From positions 1,611,008 through 1,675,007 of the forward strand of contig NZ_KB849756.1 in the NCBI RefSeq assembly GCF_000368925.1: 64,000 nt of DNA, given 5' to 3'. Source of the stretch: Acinetobacter bereziniae LMG 1003 = CIP 70.12. Its GTDB lineage: Bacteria > Pseudomonadota > Gammaproteobacteria > Pseudomonadales > Moraxellaceae. Of this stretch, positions 36,057-45,399 are shown one piece after another; the stretch's first letter is position 1; the number at the start of each line of letters is the position of its first letter. Below the pieces are notes generated by a model. That model saw only the letters and a list, made by a program, of their open reading frames with translations. It ran no database searches and had not been told where the DNA came from. Both the position numbers and the translations under genes were made by a program.

Positions 36057-37352
36057 TTATTTTGACGAAAGTTTTTCAATGAAAAACGGTACTATTTCAG
36101 ACACCTGAATTTCATGTTGTTCAGCTGTAGCAAGTTCTTTAACTAAAACTTGCTGTGCTTCAGCTTCACGTTCACCAAAGATCAATGCATAGATCGCACC
36201 AGACTGGTCTGCTTTCTTCATTTGACTCTTCATAGAACCTTGTGAACCTGTTTTTAAACGGATTGCACTGTTTGCCGTTTCGATTTGATCTCGCATTTGC
36301 TCAGCCAGAACCAGAGCCTGCCCTTGTGTCGCCGGGTCAGAAAGCAAAAACAGCTCACACTCACGCGTTGGAGTATTGTCTTCAACTTGCTCAAGCAACA
36401 ACAATAAACGTTCCATCCCCATGGCGAAACCTACAGCTGGCACAGATTGATCCGGCTTACCTTTAAGCTGCCCAACCAAACCATCGTAACGACCACCTGC
36501 GCAGACAGTTCCTTGAGAACCCAAATGCGTTGTGGTCCACTCAAATACTGTTTTATTGTAATAATCTAAACCACGTACCAGTTTTTGATTGATCACAAAA
36601 CTAATTCCAGCATCCGTTAAATACTGTTGTAACTGGGCAAAATGATTCAAACTGTCTTCTTTCAAGAAATCATGCAACTTTGGCGCATTTTCAAGAATTT
36701 GTTGGGTACGCGCATCTTTTGAATCTAAGATACGTAAAGGATTAGTTGTCAAACGGCGTTGTGAATCTTCATCCAAGTCCGCTTGATGAGCTGTCAAAAA
36801 CTCAACCAATGCTGCACGATACTCGGCACGCTCATCAGATTCACCCAAAGTATTCAACTCAAGTTGAACTTTATCTGCAACCCCCATGCGCTTCCACAAA
36901 CGTGCAGTCATGAGAATCAGTTCAGCATCTTGATCTGGCGTTGCCACACCAAAAGTTTCAACACCAAATTGGTGGAATTGGCGATAGCGTCCTTTTTGAG
37001 GTTTCTCATAACGGAACATTGGCCCCACATACCAAACACGTGGATTCGCACCACGCAACAAGTTATGCTCCAACATCGCACGCACACAACCCGCAGTCCC
37101 TTCTGGACGCAATGTTAAAGATTCAGGTGGATTACCTTTATCCAGAAATGTATACATTTCCTTTTCAACGATGTCAGTTGCATCACCAATTGAACGTTTA
37201 AACAAATGGGTATGTTCAACGATCGGCAAACGGATTTGCTGATAACCATAAGCATCCATAATTGATGCTAAATGTTGCTCAAGACGTCTCCATGCAGCAG
37301 TTTGCGTTGGAAGAACATCGTTAAAACCTTTAATTGCGACAATTGAACTCAT
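36057..37352 (-). CDS. hisS: Histidyl-tRNA synthetase HisS
   Basis: A 431-aa class II aminoacyl-tRNA synthetase. KGFNDVLP opens the protein, TLRPEGTAGCVRA is motif 2 region, GRYRQFHQFGVE follows, and LVRGLDYYNKTVFEW plus AGGRYDGLV are the histidine-binding signatures. GFAMGMERLL is motif 3. The C-terminal anticodon domain begins near 335. The ATG overlaps the ispG stop by four bases. Confidence 0.97.
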   Translation of the reverse strand: MSSIVAIKGFNDVLPTQTAAWRRLEQHLASIMDAYGYQQIRLPIVEHTHLFKRSIGDATDIVEKEMYTFLDKGNPPESLTLRPEGTAGCVRAMLEHNLLRGANPRVWYVGPMFRYEKPQKGRYRQFHQFGVETFGVATPDQDAELILMTARLWKRMGVADKVQLELNTLGESDERAEYRAALVEFLTAHQADLDEDSQRRLTTNPLRILDSKDARTQQILENAPKLHDFLKEDSLNHFAQLQQYLTDAGISFVINQKLVRGLDYYNKTVFEWTTTHLGSQGTVCAGGRYDGLVGQLKGKPDQSVPAVGFAMGMERLLLLLEQVEDNTPTRECELFLLSDPATQGQALVLAEQMRDQIETANSAIRLKTGSQGSMKSQMKKADQSGAIYALIFGEREAEAQQVLVKELATAEQHEIQVSEIVPFFIEKLSSK

Positions 37353-38464
37353 GATGAACTACGGATAATCTCTTTAGCTTTAGCTTTTTCAAGCTCTTGA
37401 ACACGTTGACGAACCATCGTTTCGATTTCATCAACCAACTGATTTGTATCTATTAAATGACTCTTTTCGCCATTACGATACACGAGTGAGCGAGGACTTG
37501 CACCGACAATACCAATATCAGCTTCTTTGGCTTCACCCGGACCATTGACTTTACACCCAATGACAGATACATCCATCGGTGTACGAATATCTTCCAAACG
37601 TTCTTCAAGAGCTTGCATGACCTTAATCACGTTAAACTCTTGACGTGAACAACTTGGACAGGCAATAAAATTGATCCCATTTGAACGAAGACTCAATGAT
37701 TTTAAAATATCAAAACCAATTTTAACTTCTTCTTCAGGCTCTGCTGCCAATGAAATACGCATGGTGTCACCAATGCCTTCCATCAACAAACCACCTAAAG
37801 CAATCGCAGATTTCACAGAACCTGTACGATATACCCCTGCTTCAGTCACACCCAAATGCAGTGGGTTATCAATCTGTGCAGATAATAAACGATAAGCATC
37901 CATTGTCAAAAATACATTTGACGCTTTTACCGACACTTTAAACTCATGAAAATCCAAGCGATCCAAAATATCAATATGACGCATCGCAGACTCAAGCAAA
38001 GCTTGTCCTGTCGGTTCACCATATTTCTTTTGAATATCTTTCTCTAAAGATCCAGCATTGACCCCAATACGCATCGAAATATCGTGATGACGTGCGGCAG
38101 CCACAACCTCACGAATTTTGGCTTCAGAACCAATATTACCAGGATTGATACGCAAACAATCTGCACCCATATCAGCGACTTTCAAAGCAATCTTATAATC
38201 GAAATGAATGTCCGCCACCAAAGGAACGGTAACACGCTTACGAATTTCACCAAAAGCTTCGGCAGCTTCCATCGTTGGTACTGAAACACGCATGATATCA
38301 GCGCCCACATCTGCACAGCGTTGAATCTGCGCAACCGTTGCATCAACATCGCATGTTTCAGTATTGGTCATACTTTGAATACTGATCGGGGCATCACCAC
38401 CGACATACACCGAACCCACACGTATTTTACGTGTTGGACGACGCTTGATTGGATTCTCAATCAT
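37349..38464 (-). CDS. ispG: 4-hydroxy-3-methylbut-2-en-1-yl diphosphate synthase IspG
   Basis: A 371-aa iron-sulfur enzyme of the MEP isoprenoid pathway, converting MEcPP to HMBPP. It has the TIM barrel (VGADIMRVSVPT, PLVADIHFDYKIAL, LRINPGNIG) and the C-terminal cluster domain with FIACPSCSRQEF and VNGPGEAKEADIGI. The order rodZ-ispG-hisS is the usual gammaproteobacterial one. It is translationally coupled to hisS. Confidence 0.97.
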   Translation of the reverse strand: MIENPIKRRPTRKIRVGSVYVGGDAPISIQSMTNTETCDVDATVAQIQRCADVGADIMRVSVPTMEAAEAFGEIRKRVTVPLVADIHFDYKIALKVADMGADCLRINPGNIGSEAKIREVVAAARHHDISMRIGVNAGSLEKDIQKKYGEPTGQALLESAMRHIDILDRLDFHEFKVSVKASNVFLTMDAYRLLSAQIDNPLHLGVTEAGVYRTGSVKSAIALGGLLMEGIGDTMRISLAAEPEEEVKIGFDILKSLSLRSNGINFIACPSCSRQEFNVIKVMQALEERLEDIRTPMDVSVIGCKVNGPGEAKEADIGIVGASPRSLVYRNGEKSHLIDTNQLVDEIETMVRQRVQELEKAKAKEIIRSSS

Positions 38465-38485
38465 GATCTTATCTACTCTTGCCCA

Positions 38486-39274
38486 TTAACGTGACAAACG
38501 GAATTCTGCTTTTCCGTTCACTGTATATGGAGACAATGAAATCTGTTCATTATTAAGGCTTAATGACACAGCAGTTGCATCATCGAGTCGAATTTGGAAT
38601 GGTGACTGACCACTCAGTGTCAATGTCGCAGATTGACGACCAGTTGCCAAAACTTTCCCTGTGCTGTCCACAATATGCACAGAAGTTGGATGGCTAAAAT
38701 TCAACACCATTTGGTCACCAGAAGTCGCAGTTGCATTGTTTAAGTTCAATACCTCTACTTCAGACTCTTGTGGTTTAGCATCAGTGTCATTGCTTTTACT
38801 AGATGTAAACTTTTGAATTCCTGCGATCAAAGCCCAAATCACGGCAATCGCAACAATGGCAATCAAAGCACGCTTCAACCATTTTTTATTACGATCGCTG
38901 TTTGAACCCGGAAGCTTACCCATGATCTTGATCGGAGAATTGTTCAATGCATGGTTCGGCAAAAGCCCTGTATCATTTTGATAAATTTCATCAAAACGTT
39001 GAATGATGACAGTTGCATCAACACCCAAAAACTTCGCATATGAACGATAATAGCCTTTAATAAAAGTCGCTTCTGGCAAAGATTTATATTCATCTTGCTC
39101 TAATGCTTGTAAGGTTTTTACAGGCATTTTCAGCTCTTTTGCAACATCTTGAATGTCTAGGTTCTTCGAGACTCGAATTTGACGCAAGTACTCACCTGGA
39201 CGTTGAACATTTCCTAAGCCATTAGATGCTACGTTTGAACCTGTAGGTTGCTGTGAATTAGGATTTACTTCCAT
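38486..39274 (-). CDS. rodZ: RodZ-like helix-turn-helix membrane protein
   Basis: A 262-aa protein: N-terminal HTH_25 domain (about 28-95, LRQIRVSKNLDIQDVAKELK), one membrane span (about 136-158, ALIAIVAIAVIWALIAG), a linker rich in polar residues and a C-terminal DUF4115 beta domain (about 190-260). RodZ links MreB filaments to the elongation machinery that sets rod shape. Its start overlaps the pilF stop by ten bases. Confidence 0.9.
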   Translation of the reverse strand: MEVNPNSQQPTGSNVASNGLGNVQRPGEYLRQIRVSKNLDIQDVAKELKMPVKTLQALEQDEYKSLPEATFIKGYYRSYAKFLGVDATVIIQRFDEIYQNDTGLLPNHALNNSPIKIMGKLPGSNSDRNKKWLKRALIAIVAIAVIWALIAGIQKFTSSKSNDTDAKPQESEVEVLNLNNATATSGDQMVLNFSHPTSVHIVDSTGKVLATGRQSATLTLSGQSPFQIRLDDATAVSLSLNNEQISLSPYTVNGKAEFRLSR

Positions 39275-40068
39275 ACGGCCTCAGTACTGTACTGTAATTG
39301 CAGATAACGTTGATATTCTTTACTGTCAGGGAATAATGCCCGCAACTGGTTCACCAGTACTTGCATTCCCATCTGGTCATTATTGGCACGTGCAATACGT
39401 AAACCAATCCAGAGTGCTCTTGCGCCCTGTTTGTCCTGACCTACTAAACGAACATATTGTTCATAGAGTTGACTTGCTTGCGCATTTTTTTGTTGCAAAT
39501 AGAAAATCTCTGACAACTCTACCAAAGAAATGATCGAATCGCGATTGACTTGTAGGGCATTTTTGAATGCTTTTTCGGCATTTGCTGTATCACCAACTTT
39601 TAAATATACCCGCCCCAAATTTTCTAAAGCCTTATAACGCTGGTCGTATCCAAGAGATGCGCCTGCAATACTCAACTGCTCAATCGCATCATTATAACGC
39701 TCGCTAACAAATAAATATGTTCCATAATTATTACGAGCCTGCGCATTTTTCGAATCACTGGAAATTGCACGCTTAAAGTAACCATCCGCTTTTTCCATGC
39801 TGATCTTACTACCTTCTTGTTGTAGTAAAACTCCCATCATCATATTGGCAGCAGAATCTCGTGAATCTGTTTCAAGGGCTTGATCAAGTGCACGTTTGGC
39901 TGCATCCAGATCGCCTGATCGAATATACTCCGCAGCTAACTGGGTACGAACTTTGACGGCTTTCTCAGGATCTTTTTTTATAATTGTGTCTGAGTTTGTC
40001 GTTTGACAACCCTGTACCACCAATGCAGATAAACCAATTGCCAATATTACAACTGCTTTTTGATACAT
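39265..40068 (-). CDS. pilF: Type IV pilus biogenesis lipoprotein PilF (PilW)
   Basis: A 267-aa lipoprotein. The lipobox VQGC gives C21 from the chosen ATG at 40068; the longer frame to 40098 would put ten charged residues before the signal. TPR repeats follow (AAEYIRSGDLDAAKRALDQA and later AEKAFKNALQVNRDS). PilF/PilW pilots the PilQ secretin to the outer membrane in type IV pilus assembly. The rlmN-pilF-rodZ-ispG order is conserved in Pseudomonas and Acinetobacter. Confidence 0.92.
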   Translation of the reverse strand: MYQKAVVILAIGLSALVVQGCQTTNSDTIIKKDPEKAVKVRTQLAAEYIRSGDLDAAKRALDQALETDSRDSAANMMMGVLLQQEGSKISMEKADGYFKRAISSDSKNAQARNNYGTYLFVSERYNDAIEQLSIAGASLGYDQRYKALENLGRVYLKVGDTANAEKAFKNALQVNRDSIISLVELSEIFYLQQKNAQASQLYEQYVRLVGQDKQGARALWIGLRIARANNDQMGMQVLVNQLRALFPDSKEYQRYLQLQYSTEAVWK

Positions 40069-40127
40069 CGATTTTCTCAAAGTCAGCCCCTGATTCATTG
40101 TTGATATAAATCTATGTCTACAGATCT

Positions 40128-41378
40128 TTAACCTTGTGAACGTATAATTTCACCACGTTCAGCCACTTTCTTTTTCCACTGTTCAGCACGACGTGTACGG
40201 TCTGCAACCTGCCCCACCAATTGTCCACAAGCCGCATCAATATCATCACCACGTGTCTGACGAATCGTACACACAAAACCTGCATCAGACAAAGTTTTTT
40301 GGAAAGAAATAATTCGATTTCGGCTTGAACGCCCATAAGGCGCATGTGGAAATGGGTTAAATGGGATTAAATTAATTTTGCTTGGTAAGTTTTTCAGCAA
40401 TTTAATCATTTGTTGTGCATGTTCAGGTTGATCGTTCACACCATCCAACATCACATATTCAATCGTCACATGCTTGCGTGAACTTTCATTACCATCTTTG
40501 GCAATATAACGCTGACATGCAGCAATCAATTGAGCCAAAGGATATTTCTTATTGATTGGTACCAATTCATTACGCAATTCATCATTTGGCGCGTGTAAGG
40601 AAATCGCCAAAGCAACGTCAATATCTTGTGCCAATTGGTCAATTTTCGGAACAACACCTGATGTCGATAATGTGACACGGCGTTTTGACATTCCATAAGC
40701 AAAATCATCCAGCATGATATTCATCGAACTCAAAACTGCATCATAGTTCAACAGTGGTTCGCCCATTCCCATCATAACCACATTGGTCACAGAACGTTCG
40801 CGCTCTGCGACTGGTACATCTTCCATATAAGAATAGTTCGCCATCCACAATTGCCCAATGATTTCATCTGGCAATAAATCACGCTGAAAACCCTGCTTAC
40901 CTGTTGAACAGAATGAACAGTCAAGCGCACAGCCGACTTGTGAAGAAATACATAAGGTTTTACGTGACCCCGTCTTATCCTCAGCAGGAATCAACACGGT
41001 TTCTACCAGTGAACCTGCACCATCGCCCACACGGAAAACCCATTTACGTGTGCCGTCTTTTGAATAGTTGCGATGAACAACCTCTGGTGCCTTAATTTCG
41101 CAAATTCGTTCTAATTTTTCTCGAAGTTTGCCTGAAATATTGGTCATTTCAGCAAAATCAGTGACAAAAAACTGATGAATCCATTTCATTACTTGCCCAG
41201 CACGGAATTTTTTCTCCCCCATTTCTTCGAAGAATTTTTCCAATTGCGGACGTGACATGCCAAGTAAATTCACTTTCTGTGCATGTGCAGACTGAACACG
41301 GTCAGCCTGTACTGTATGTGACGATGCAGGCTGCTGTTCATCTAAATTTAACGATGAAGCGACAACTTCAGAACTCAT
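40128..41378 (-). CDS. rlmN: Dual-specificity rRNA/tRNA adenine-C2 methyltransferase RlmN
   Basis: A 416-aa radical-SAM enzyme methylating A2503 of 23S rRNA and A37 of some tRNAs. The cluster motif is CALDCSFCSTG, with MGMGEPLLNYD and SLHAPNDELR as family marks and the catalytic cysteine in FVCTIRQTRGDDIDAACGQL. The N-terminal ~35 residues are a polar extension before LLGMSRPQLEKFF, so a start further in is conceivable, but the ATG at 41378 is the only clear one. It heads the long minus-strand gene run down to der. Confidence 0.96.
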   Translation of the reverse strand: MSSEVVASSLNLDEQQPASSHTVQADRVQSAHAQKVNLLGMSRPQLEKFFEEMGEKKFRAGQVMKWIHQFFVTDFAEMTNISGKLREKLERICEIKAPEVVHRNYSKDGTRKWVFRVGDGAGSLVETVLIPAEDKTGSRKTLCISSQVGCALDCSFCSTGKQGFQRDLLPDEIIGQLWMANYSYMEDVPVAERERSVTNVVMMGMGEPLLNYDAVLSSMNIMLDDFAYGMSKRRVTLSTSGVVPKIDQLAQDIDVALAISLHAPNDELRNELVPINKKYPLAQLIAACQRYIAKDGNESSRKHVTIEYVMLDGVNDQPEHAQQMIKLLKNLPSKINLIPFNPFPHAPYGRSSRNRIISFQKTLSDAGFVCTIRQTRGDDIDAACGQLVGQVADRTRRAEQWKKKVAERGEIIRSQG

Positions 41379-41449
41379 GGGGATTACCTAAATCATGCCG
41401 TAGAATGAAAAATATTGATCAGTATTTAATCAATAAAAACAACAAAAAT

Positions 41450-41487
41450 AAAAAAACCAGACAAGCAGTATATCACTTATCTGGTTT
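41450..41487 (-). terminator. Terminator downstream of ndk
   Basis: On the minus strand, AAACCAGATAAG pairs with CTTGTCTGGTTT (one G-U pair) around a ~10-nt loop, followed by a seven-T run (A-run at 41450-41456). Confidence 0.85.
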
Positions 41488-41554
41488 CGGGTCTGTTATC
41501 AATTCATAAATCGAAGATTTATTGGATAAGAAAATAGACCCTAAATACGTCGAA

Positions 41555-41986
41555 TTAACGAGTACGTGGACAAACTTCAGTTTGAGCGAAGAAGTAGTTT
41601 ACTTCACGATCAGCAGATGCAACTGAGTCAGAACCGTGAGCAGCATTTTCATCGATGCTTACAGCGAAATCTGCACGGATTGTACCAGGAGCAGCTTCTT
41701 TAGGGTTTGTCGCACCAAGAATTTCACGGTGAGCAAGAACAGCGTTTTCGCCTTCAAGAACAGATACAACTACTGGACCAGAAGTCATGAATGCAACTAA
41801 ATCACCAAAGAAACCACGTTCTTTATGCTCAGCATAGAAACCTTCAGCTTCAGCTTTAGAAAGGTGTTTCATTTTAGTCGCAACGATTTTAAGACCAGCT
41901 TTTTCGAAACGAGCAAAGATGTCACCGATGTGGTTTTTAGCAACTGCATCTGGTTTTACGATAGATAAAGTACGTTCAATAGCCAT
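41555..41986 (-). CDS. ndk: Nucleoside diphosphate kinase Ndk
   Basis: A 143-aa enzyme exchanging the terminal phosphate between NTPs and NDPs. ERTLSIVKPDAVAKN opens it, and the phospho-histidine lies in ENAAHGSDSVASADRE. The size is typical. GGAGCC precedes the ATG, and a terminator follows the stop, so it is probably monocistronic. Confidence 0.97.
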   Translation of the reverse strand: MAIERTLSIVKPDAVAKNHIGDIFARFEKAGLKIVATKMKHLSKAEAEGFYAEHKERGFFGDLVAFMTSGPVVVSVLEGENAVLAHREILGATNPKEAAPGTIRADFAVSIDENAAHGSDSVASADREVNYFFAQTEVCPRTR

Positions 41987-42128
41987 GATTGGCTCCTTAA
42001 GTCAATTTGACACGAAATTTTTGGCGCATTATACCGAATAATGAATAATTTTCCGCTTTTAATCTGTAAAAAAATTGGATTTTTCGATGTGTAGTGAGAT
42101 TCCACCATTGAATTACATCGAGAAGCGA

Positions 42129-42329
42129 TTAATTTGCTTCATCAATCCATGCCATTTGAATGGCTTCCAACAAACCTTCTGTCGATTTTGTTGGATCATC
42201 ACTAAACTCTGGCAAAGCACAAATCCAAGCATGCATATCGGTAAAACGCACCCATTGTGGATCCACATCTGGGTGCGCTTCACTGAGTTCAATTGCGATG
42301 TCAATCGTATCTGTCCAACGTAAGCCCAT
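42129..42329 (-). CDS. iscX: IscX (YfhJ) iron-sulfur accessory protein
   Basis: A 66-aa acidic helical protein: MGLRWTD, DVDPQWVRFTDMHAWICALPEF, then DDPTKSTEGLLEAIQMAWIDEA match the family closely along its whole length. IscX binds IscS and may supply or gate iron for cluster assembly. The ATG at 42329 is favoured because AAGGA is 8 bp upstream; the ATG at 42335 is too close to it. The gene is not beside the isc operon here. Confidence 0.93.
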   Translation of the reverse strand: MGLRWTDTIDIAIELSEAHPDVDPQWVRFTDMHAWICALPEFSDDPTKSTEGLLEAIQMAWIDEAN

Positions 42330-42502
42330 GCTCATATTCCTTTGCTTTATTTAATTCTGCTACTTTACCAAATCTTAGGGGCTGTGGACAATTCATCTAT
42401 ATTTGCGACTAGGTGTAGACCATCATTCAAAATTAAAACCTTGATGATCAAAGTCATCTGATTCTTTAAAAATGAAGTTACACACCACCAATAAATAAAC
42501 CA

Positions 42503-43054
42503 TCATAGAATTACTCCTAAATAAGGCGCAGTTAAAACAATCAAGCTTGCGACACTTGCACCAATCAGTGCCCCAACAATCACATCACTTGGATAATGCA
42601 AGCCCAAAACCATTCGTGACAGCGCAATCAACACAGTGAAAGGTGTCATGATAAATAACATCAGGGGTTGGATATAGCCAAAAACAATCGTTGCCATCAC
42701 AGCATGTAGTGTATGACCTGATGGAAAACTAAAATGATCTAAAGGGCGCTCACCTAAAATAATCACCTGATGAACTTGATAAGGTCGCGGGCGAACTGTT
42801 TTATGTTTTAGAAATTTATAAATCCCCGTTCCTAACAGACCTGCAACCACGACATAGAGCAATTGCAGTCCATACATCCAGCCTTTTTGCAACCATATCA
42901 GCATTAACATTGCGCACCAAAAAGCACCATCACCTAGACGACTAATGGTTTTAAAAAACGTTGCAACACTTTGCGTATGCGATAAGTTATTGAGATATAA
43001 GCAACCTCTAAGATCGAGATCGAGCATTTTTATTTTGGTATTTTTAAAATTCAT
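42503..43054 (-). CDS. PAP2-family membrane phosphatase
   Basis: A 183-aa protein with 5-6 membrane spans and the three phosphatase motifs: KHKTVRPRP, FPSGHTLH and SRMVLGLHYPSD. The substrate may be an undecaprenyl or other lipid phosphate. The ATG at 43054 is chosen over the GTG at 43060 because GGAGAG is well placed only for the former. It lies 30 bp after the glycosyltransferase gene, so the pair may make and process a glycolipid (inference). Confidence 0.9.
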   Translation of the reverse strand: MNFKNTKIKMLDLDLRGCLYLNNLSHTQSVATFFKTISRLGDGAFWCAMLMLIWLQKGWMYGLQLLYVVVAGLLGTGIYKFLKHKTVRPRPYQVHQVIILGERPLDHFSFPSGHTLHAVMATIVFGYIQPLMLFIMTPFTVLIALSRMVLGLHYPSDVIVGALIGASVASLIVLTAPYLGVIL

Positions 43055-43084
43055 TTTCACTCTCCTCTCATTATTTGAGATGAA

Positions 43085-44371
43085 CTAGGTCAGCCGTTTT
43101 GCATAGTGCGTAACCTGATATAGTGCTTCTTCGAATTGATGAACTGGATGTTGCCATCCGATGCTTTGAACATCTTGCATGGCTTGTTGCCCCATGCGTT
43201 TCAGCATGTTGTTATCTGGAATTTGCAACACATGTTGTGTTAACTGTTGAATATCGCCAATTGAACATAACCAACCTGTTTGAGTGTGTTTGCCATGAAG
43301 TTGGGCACAGGCATAATCATAGGCAATAATCGGTAAGCCACTTGCCATCGCCTCAATGACCACATTACCAAAAGTTTCGACTTGGCTGGCAAATACAAAA
43401 ACATTAGCACTTGCATAAGCTTCAGCAAGTTGCGTGCCACTTAGGCTACCCATGAAAATCACATGTTCTGCACCTGGCATTTTTTCTAATCGGCTACGAT
43501 CAGGACCATCTCCCACCAACACCAATTTGACTTGACGCTGAGATTGCTTACGTAACGCGGAATAAGCATCAATTACCACATTAACTTCTTTTTCCGAAGA
43601 TAAACGCCCAACATAAATCAACACCGTAGTGTTTTCATCTGCGCCCCACTGCTGTCTAAGCTGTGCTGAATAACGTTGTGAAGAAAACCGATCTGTATCA
43701 ATCCCCCTGCCTACGACGACCAATGGGCAGGTCACACCAAATTCACGTAAAGCGATTTCAGTGTCACGGCTAGGGACACAGGTCAGTTGTGTTGCATTAT
43801 GAAACCATCTCAAATAACTTTGAATCGGCTTGACCAAGAATGCCAAATCAAAGAACCGACTAAACTCTTGGAATTGTGAATGAAAGCCACTTGAAACGGG
43901 GATACGTCGTGTTTTAGCTGCGTGTAATGCTGTAAATCCTAATGGTCCTTCAGTCACGATATGCACGACATCGGGTGTAAATGCAGAAATCGCTTGAGAA
44001 ACTTTGAGGAATTGTGGCCAACCGAACTTCATATCTGGATATTTTGGAATTGATTGCCCATTCACCAAGCATTCTTTATTGGGAACGAAGTCATAGCATT
44101 GCGCTTTTTGCTCAGGACGAATAAGCAGAATTTTATGTCCTTGATTTTGCAACCCTTTACACAGTTGCATCAAAGATAAAGCAACACCATTAATTTCTGG
44201 TGGCCATGTTTCAGTCACGATTGCAATTTTGAGACGAGGTCGAGATAAATCACGAATAAGGTCATCATTATTCGTTGTCGTTTTCTTGTTGTTTGGGTTG
44301 AAATAATACTGAATATTATCGGGAAAATCTTGTTGTTTAAATTGCAAGGTGTTCGTGAACGGTTTATTCAT
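43085..44371 (-). CDS. Glycosyltransferase family 4-type protein (GT-B fold)
   Basis: A 428-aa GT-B enzyme. The N-terminal domain opens with KIAIVTETWPPEINGVALS and HIVTEGPLGFTAL; the C-terminal domain has LIYVGRLSSEKEVNVVIDAY and VFASQVETFGNVVIEAMASGLPI, which bind the nucleotide-sugar. This matches the alpha-mannosyltransferase-like group (MgtA-like) acting on membrane glycolipids. The first ~45 residues are a polar extension without a family counterpart. The acceptor is unknown. The PAP2 gene follows on the same strand. Confidence 0.88.
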   Translation of the reverse strand: MNKPFTNTLQFKQQDFPDNIQYYFNPNNKKTTTNNDDLIRDLSRPRLKIAIVTETWPPEINGVALSLMQLCKGLQNQGHKILLIRPEQKAQCYDFVPNKECLVNGQSIPKYPDMKFGWPQFLKVSQAISAFTPDVVHIVTEGPLGFTALHAAKTRRIPVSSGFHSQFQEFSRFFDLAFLVKPIQSYLRWFHNATQLTCVPSRDTEIALREFGVTCPLVVVGRGIDTDRFSSQRYSAQLRQQWGADENTTVLIYVGRLSSEKEVNVVIDAYSALRKQSQRQVKLVLVGDGPDRSRLEKMPGAEHVIFMGSLSGTQLAEAYASANVFVFASQVETFGNVVIEAMASGLPIIAYDYACAQLHGKHTQTGWLCSIGDIQQLTQHVLQIPDNNMLKRMGQQAMQDVQSIGWQHPVHQFEEALYQVTHYAKRLT

Positions 44372-44457
44372 ACGATACCTAATCTGTTCATTTTTTTAAC
44401 AGATTAGGTTATTTTCTTGACAATTTAATGATTATTTTATGACAGTTTTTTGACCAA

Positions 44458-45294
44458 TTACTGATCGCCTTTCACGCGAATGAGTAGACCGTTTTCCACT
44501 TGGTAAACTTGTCCATTGCCAAAGTCAATCTGTTGCTTTTCACCATGCAGGTTTGGAAAGCCTGCAATCTTTTCCAGTTGTGGAGAACGCTGAAACTGTT
44601 GAGTTTTTGGATTATACATCCAATAAATATAGCGTTTATCCTCTACTGCGCGACCTTGAGATAAGTCAGAAACAATTACATCATAATAACCATCAAAATT
44701 GATATCCATATAACCGACACTGTTTGGATAGCCTGTAAACCCAGTAAGGCTTTGCACGACAGTATTGTTGTTTTTATTCAATACATCTACACGTTTTAAA
44801 GTTTTGCCAAATGGGCTATTGGCATCGTCCTGACCATAGAATTTAAAGATAAAAACTGGTTTATTCACGACCTTAAAAGCAGGTTCAAATTGTATGGATT
44901 GCCCAGCTGTTTTGCCTGCTTCTAAAAGTGTAGCTTTAAACAATCCGCTATTTGCATTCAGCACACCTGTCAGTTGATACTTGCCAACAGTGGTGTTATC
45001 TGCTTCTGAAGCCAGTGATTTTAAATCTAACTGATCGCCTTTTTGAGTTCCTTTAAAGTCTATCGTTGTACCATTCATTAAATCAGTCAGTACGCCATGC
45101 GGATGTGCAATCCCTGCATAAAGATTCATATAATAACGACCTTCACCTGATTTAAGCATACGCTGCATCGACACACGCACACCACTTAATGGCTTTAAAC
45201 TGGTATTTGCCTGTACAGAAGTAGACTGAGTTTCAGCATAACTAAAACATGAAATAGACAAAGTCATCATAGTGAGAAAAAGTTTAAATTTCAT
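44458..45294 (-). CDS. Exported protein with FG-GAP/XAC2610-like calcium-type motif
   Basis: A 278-aa secreted or periplasmic protein with a signal peptide (cleavage near SYA, residue 20). The only recognisable element is GYMDINFDGYYDVIVSD near residue 200, a calcium-binding loop like those of FG-GAP or XAC2610-type exported proteins. The rest is beta-rich without a family I can name. Upstream on the same strand is the TPR protein gene. Function unknown. Confidence 0.6.
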   Translation of the reverse strand: MKFKLFLTMMTLSISCFSYAETQSTSVQANTSLKPLSGVRVSMQRMLKSGEGRYYMNLYAGIAHPHGVLTDLMNGTTIDFKGTQKGDQLDLKSLASEADNTTVGKYQLTGVLNANSGLFKATLLEAGKTAGQSIQFEPAFKVVNKPVFIFKFYGQDDANSPFGKTLKRVDVLNKNNNTVVQSLTGFTGYPNSVGYMDINFDGYYDVIVSDLSQGRAVEDKRYIYWMYNPKTQQFQRSPQLEKIAGFPNLHGEKQQIDFGNGQVYQVENGLLIRVKGDQ

Positions 45295-45399
45295 GATTCA
45301 AAACCATATTCAACGATAATCAATAATGTGTAATTTATCACAAAATAATTTTTTATAAGTTAATTATTGCGCCCCTTAGATGATTTAAAAGATCGGAAT